Source: Synechococcus sp. CS-1330
GTDB taxonomy: Bacteria > Cyanobacteriota > Cyanobacteriia > PCC-6307 > Cyanobiaceae
Length of the DNA: 64,000 nt
Direction of reading: 5' to 3'
Assembly: GCA_025128025.1 (NCBI GenBank)
Contig: JAHLYR010000018.1
Coordinates: 62,001-126,000 of the forward strand
Shown: in pieces, positions 61,887-64,000 of the stretch
Numbering within the stretch: position 1 is the first letter of the stretch
Layout of the letters: each line of letters starts with the position of its first letter
Position numbers and translations under genes: made by a program
Notes under the pieces: model-generated
The model's input: only the letters and a program-made list of their open reading frames with translations
The model's database searches: none
What the model was told of the DNA's origin: nothing

Positions 61887-64000
61887 TCACACCCCCGCCA
61901 GCACCTTCGCCTCTTCTTCGGTGCTCAGCACCCGGCCGCTGTGTTCGAAGCCCTCGATCTGATCGAAGTTGAGGTAGCGGTAGAGCTCGGCGCCGTAGGG
62001 ATCGATCTTTTCGGCGGCGACTTTTAGGTATTCGTTTCTGGAGGGGATTCGGCCCAGCTGGGCGCACACCGCCGCTAGTTCGGCGCTACCTAGGTAGACC
62101 TGGGCGCCGTTTCCGAGGCGGTTGTTGAAGTTGCGGGTGCTGGTGGAAAACACCGTGGTGTCGTTTTCCACCCGGGCTTGATTGCCCATGCACAGGGAGC
62201 AGCCCGGCATCTCCATGCGCGAGCCGGCCGCTTCGAAGATGGCGTAGTAGCCCTCTTCTTTAAGCATCTCCTCGTCCATACGGGTGGGGGGACATACCCA
62301 GAGCCGCGCGGCATTTTCGCCCTGGCCTTTGAGCACGTTGGCTGCGGCGCGGTAGTGGCCGATGTTGGTCATGCAGCTGCCGATGAACACCTCATCGATG
62401 GCTGCGCCGGCTACTTCGGAGAGGGTTTTGACGTTGTCGGGGTCGTTGGGGCAGGCCAGGATCGGCTCTGTGATCTGATCGAGATCGATTTCGATCACGG
62501 CCGCATATTCGGCATTGGTATCGGCCTCCAGCAGCACCGGGTTGGCCAGCCAGGCCTCCATCGCCTTGATGCGGCGGGCCAGGGTGCGCCCATCGCCGTA
62601 GCCGCGGGCAATCATGTTTTTGAGCAGCGCCACGTTGCTGCTTAGGTATTCGCTCACCGTCTCGACGCTGAGTTTGATCGTGCTGCCGGCACAGGAGCGC
62701 TCGGCGGTGGAGTCCGTCAGTTCAAAAGCCTGTTCCAGCTTGAGGTCGGGTAGGCCTTCGATCTCCATGATCCGGCCGTTGAATACGTTTTTTTTGCCTT
62801 CTTTGGCCACCGTCAGCAGGCCCTCCTGGATCGCCACGTAGGGGATGGCGTTCACCACATCGCGCAGGGTCACGCCTGGCTGCAGCGAGCCGGTGAACTT
62901 CACCAACACCGATTCGGGCATATCGAGCGGCATGGCGCCGATGGCGGCAGCGAAGGCCACCAGGCCTGATCCGGCCGGGAAGGAGATGCCGAGCGGGAAG
63001 CGGGTGTGACTGTCGCCGCCGGTGCCCACGGTGTCGGGCAGGAGCATGCGATTGAGCCAGCTGTGGATGATGCCGTCGCCGGGGCGCAGGGCCACGCCGC
63101 CGCGCGACGCCATGAAATCCGGCAGCTCGGCGTGGGTTTTCAGATCCACCGGCTTGGGATAGGCGGCGGTGTGGCAGAAGCTCTGCATCACCAGATCGGC
63201 GGAAAATCCCAGGCAGGCCAGCTCCTTCATCTCATCGCGGGTCATGGGCCCGGTGGTGTCCTGGGAACCCACGGTGGTCATCAGCGGCTCGCAGCTGCTG
63301 CCGGGGCGCACGCCCGCCAGGCCGCAGGCCTTGCCCACCATTTTCTGGGCCAGGGTGTAGCCCTTGCCGGTGTCGGCCGGGGCCACTGGGCGGATGAACA
63401 GCTCGCTGGCGGCCAGCCCCAGCTGGGCGCGCAACTTATCGGTGAGCGAACGGCCAATCAGCAGCGGAATGCGGCCGCCGGCGCGTACCTCATCGGTGAT
63501 CGTGCTGGGCTTGAGCTCGAAGCGGGCCACGATCTCGCCGGCATTCGCTTCGCCGCTGGCCCGCTCGATCGTGCCGGCGTAAGGGCGGATCGTGATCACA
63601 TCGCCGGAGTTGAGCGCCGTTACGTCGCACTCGATCGGTAGGGCGCCGGAATCCTCGGCGGTGTTGAAGAAGATCGGCGCGATCTTGCCGCCCAGGATTA
63701 CACCGCCGCCGCGCTTGTTGGGCACGTGGGGGATGTCGCTGCCGGTGTGCCAGAGCACCGAGTTGATGGCGGATTTGCGCGAGCTGCCCGTGCCCACTAC
63801 ATCGCCCACGTAGGCCACCGGGTGGCCCTTGGTTTTGAGCTGGCTGATCAGCTCCAGGCCTCCGGGCATGCGGGTTTCCAGCATCGCCATGGCGTGCAGG
63901 GGGATGTCGGGCCGGGTGGTGGCGTGGGTGGCGGGGGAGAGGTCGTCGGTGTTGGTTTCACCCTCCACCTTGAACACCGTCACGGTGATTTCTGCGGGTA
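61887..64000 (-). CDS. acnB: Aconitate hydratase B (5' end beyond right edge)
   Basis: About 704 codons of AcnB, the TCA-cycle aconitase B, are in the window; the N-terminal ~160 residues are missing (bacterial AcnB is about 860 aa). Seen are the swivel-region [20 protein letters not shown], the domain with [21 protein letters not shown], and the 4Fe-4S ligands in [11 protein letters not shown] and CSLCMGNQ. The C-terminus ends VLAGV as in the family. Translation of the last bases at the right edge still reads as AcnB ([13 protein letters not shown]), so no frameshift is present at the edge. Confidence 0.95.
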   Translation of the reverse strand, partial: PAEITVTVFKVEGETNTDDLSPATHATTRPDIPLHAMAMLETRMPGGLELISQLKTKGHPVAYVGDVVGTGSSRKSAINSVLWHTGSDIPHVPNKRGGGVILGGKIAPIFFNTAEDSGALPIECDVTALNSGDVITIRPYAGTIERASGEANAGEIVARFELKPSTITDEVRAGGRIPLLIGRSLTDKLRAQLGLAASELFIRPVAPADTGKGYTLAQKMVGKACGLAGVRPGSSCEPLMTTVGSQDTTGPMTRDEMKELACLGFSADLVMQSFCHTAAYPKPVDLKTHAELPDFMASRGGVALRPGDGIIHSWLNRMLLPDTVGTGGDSHTRFPLGISFPAGSGLVAFAAAIGAMPLDMPESVLVKFTGSLQPGVTLRDVVNAIPYVAIQEGLLTVAKEGKKNVFNGRIMEIEGLPDLKLEQAFELTDSTAERSCAGSTIKLSVETVSEYLSSNVALLKNMIARGYGDGRTLARRIKAMEAWLANPVLLEADTNAEYAAVIEIDLDQITEPILACPNDPDNVKTLSEVAGAAIDEVFIGSCMTNIGHYRAAANVLKGQGENAARLWVCPPTRMDEEMLKEEGYYAIFEAAGSRMEMPGCSLCMGNQARVENDTTVFSTSTRNFNNRLGNGAQVYLGSAELAAVCAQLGRIPSRNEYLKVAAEKIDPYGAELYRYLNFDQIEGFEHSGRVLSTEEEAKVLAGV

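Noticed and set aside
1-64000. tRNA, rRNA, CRISPR, prophage or insertion sequence
   Set aside because: Intergenic gaps are short and none folds as a tRNA by eye; no transposase, integrase, terminal repeats or phage genes were seen.

Overview
The window is about 64 kb of GC-rich (roughly 63-65% by eye) cyanobacterial chromosome, most consistent with a Synechococcus/Cyanobium-type picocyanobacterium. Direct support comes from gene content: the photosystem II lipoprotein PsbQ, a Tic20 homologue, the photosynthetic-type GAPDH Gap2, a cyanobacterial thylakoid-type cyclophilin, a DUF3134 protein and an RRM/glycine-rich RNA-binding protein. The gene order dnaN - PRC-barrel protein - purL - purF - gyrA-like - TPR - queG - DUF502 - nusB - ftsY - PP2C - argH - rbp - dusA - grpE - dnaJ - tusA - rsgA - ybaB - murB - murC - gap2 - cyclophilin - efp - accB - pdxA matches, from memory, the conserved start of marine picocyanobacterial genomes. 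Almost everything is core genome. I see no prophage, insertion sequence, CRISPR array, rRNA or tRNA.

Layout. 1-3.0 kb: a HARP-type SNF2 helicase (cut by the left edge) divergent from an HNH nuclease, a small membrane protein and an SDR protein. 3-13.4 kb: pdxA, accB, efp, cyclophilin, gap2, murC-murB-ybaB, then rsgA-tusA-dnaJ-grpE. 13.5-17.7 kb: pilB-pilT-pilC, visibly more AT-rich. 17.7-28 kb: a flavoprotein, dusA, rbp, argH, a SpoIIE-type phosphatase, ftsY, nusB, DUF502, an HpsJ-like protein and queG. 28-37.4 kb: a TPR protein, a GyrA/ParC-like topoisomerase subunit, purF, purL, a PRC-barrel protein and dnaN. 37.4-37.8 kb: the only long gene-free stretch, read here as the replication origin. 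37.8-46.4 kb: thrC, a DUF1400-like protein, an ABC1 kinase, recN and uvrA. 46.4-52.5 kb: an LCP protein, purT, small proteins, mraY, DUF3134 and argG. 52.6-64 kb: rpsF, tic20, aroE, dnaK, pstS, a ThiO-like oxidase, psbQ, purU, a B12-type radical SAM protein and acnB (cut by the right edge).

How the genes work together. Several pathways are represented more than once: purine synthesis (purF, purL, purT, with purU supplying formate for PurT), arginine synthesis (argG, argH), peptidoglycan (murB, murC, mraY, and an LCP ligase for wall glycopolymers), the DnaK-DnaJ-GrpE chaperone system (dnaK 42 kb from dnaJ-grpE), type IV pilus motors, DNA replication and repair (dnaN, recN, uvrA, topoisomerase subunit, SNF2/HNH), and translation or membrane targeting (efp, rpsF, rsgA, ftsY, dusA, queG).

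The most useful non-gene signals are a DnaA-box-like cluster beside dnaN at a switch in strand G/C bias, a two-repeat Pho box upstream of pstS, two genes whose conserved N-termini begin before any ATG/GTG/TTG codon, an 18-bp tandem repeat that replicates the rpsF stop codon, and a HARP-SNF2/HNH divergent pair that resembles the split domains of the eukaryotic fork-remodelling protein ZRANB3. I found no convincing new defence or biosynthetic system. All coordinates were derived by reading the sequence, and no database search was possible.
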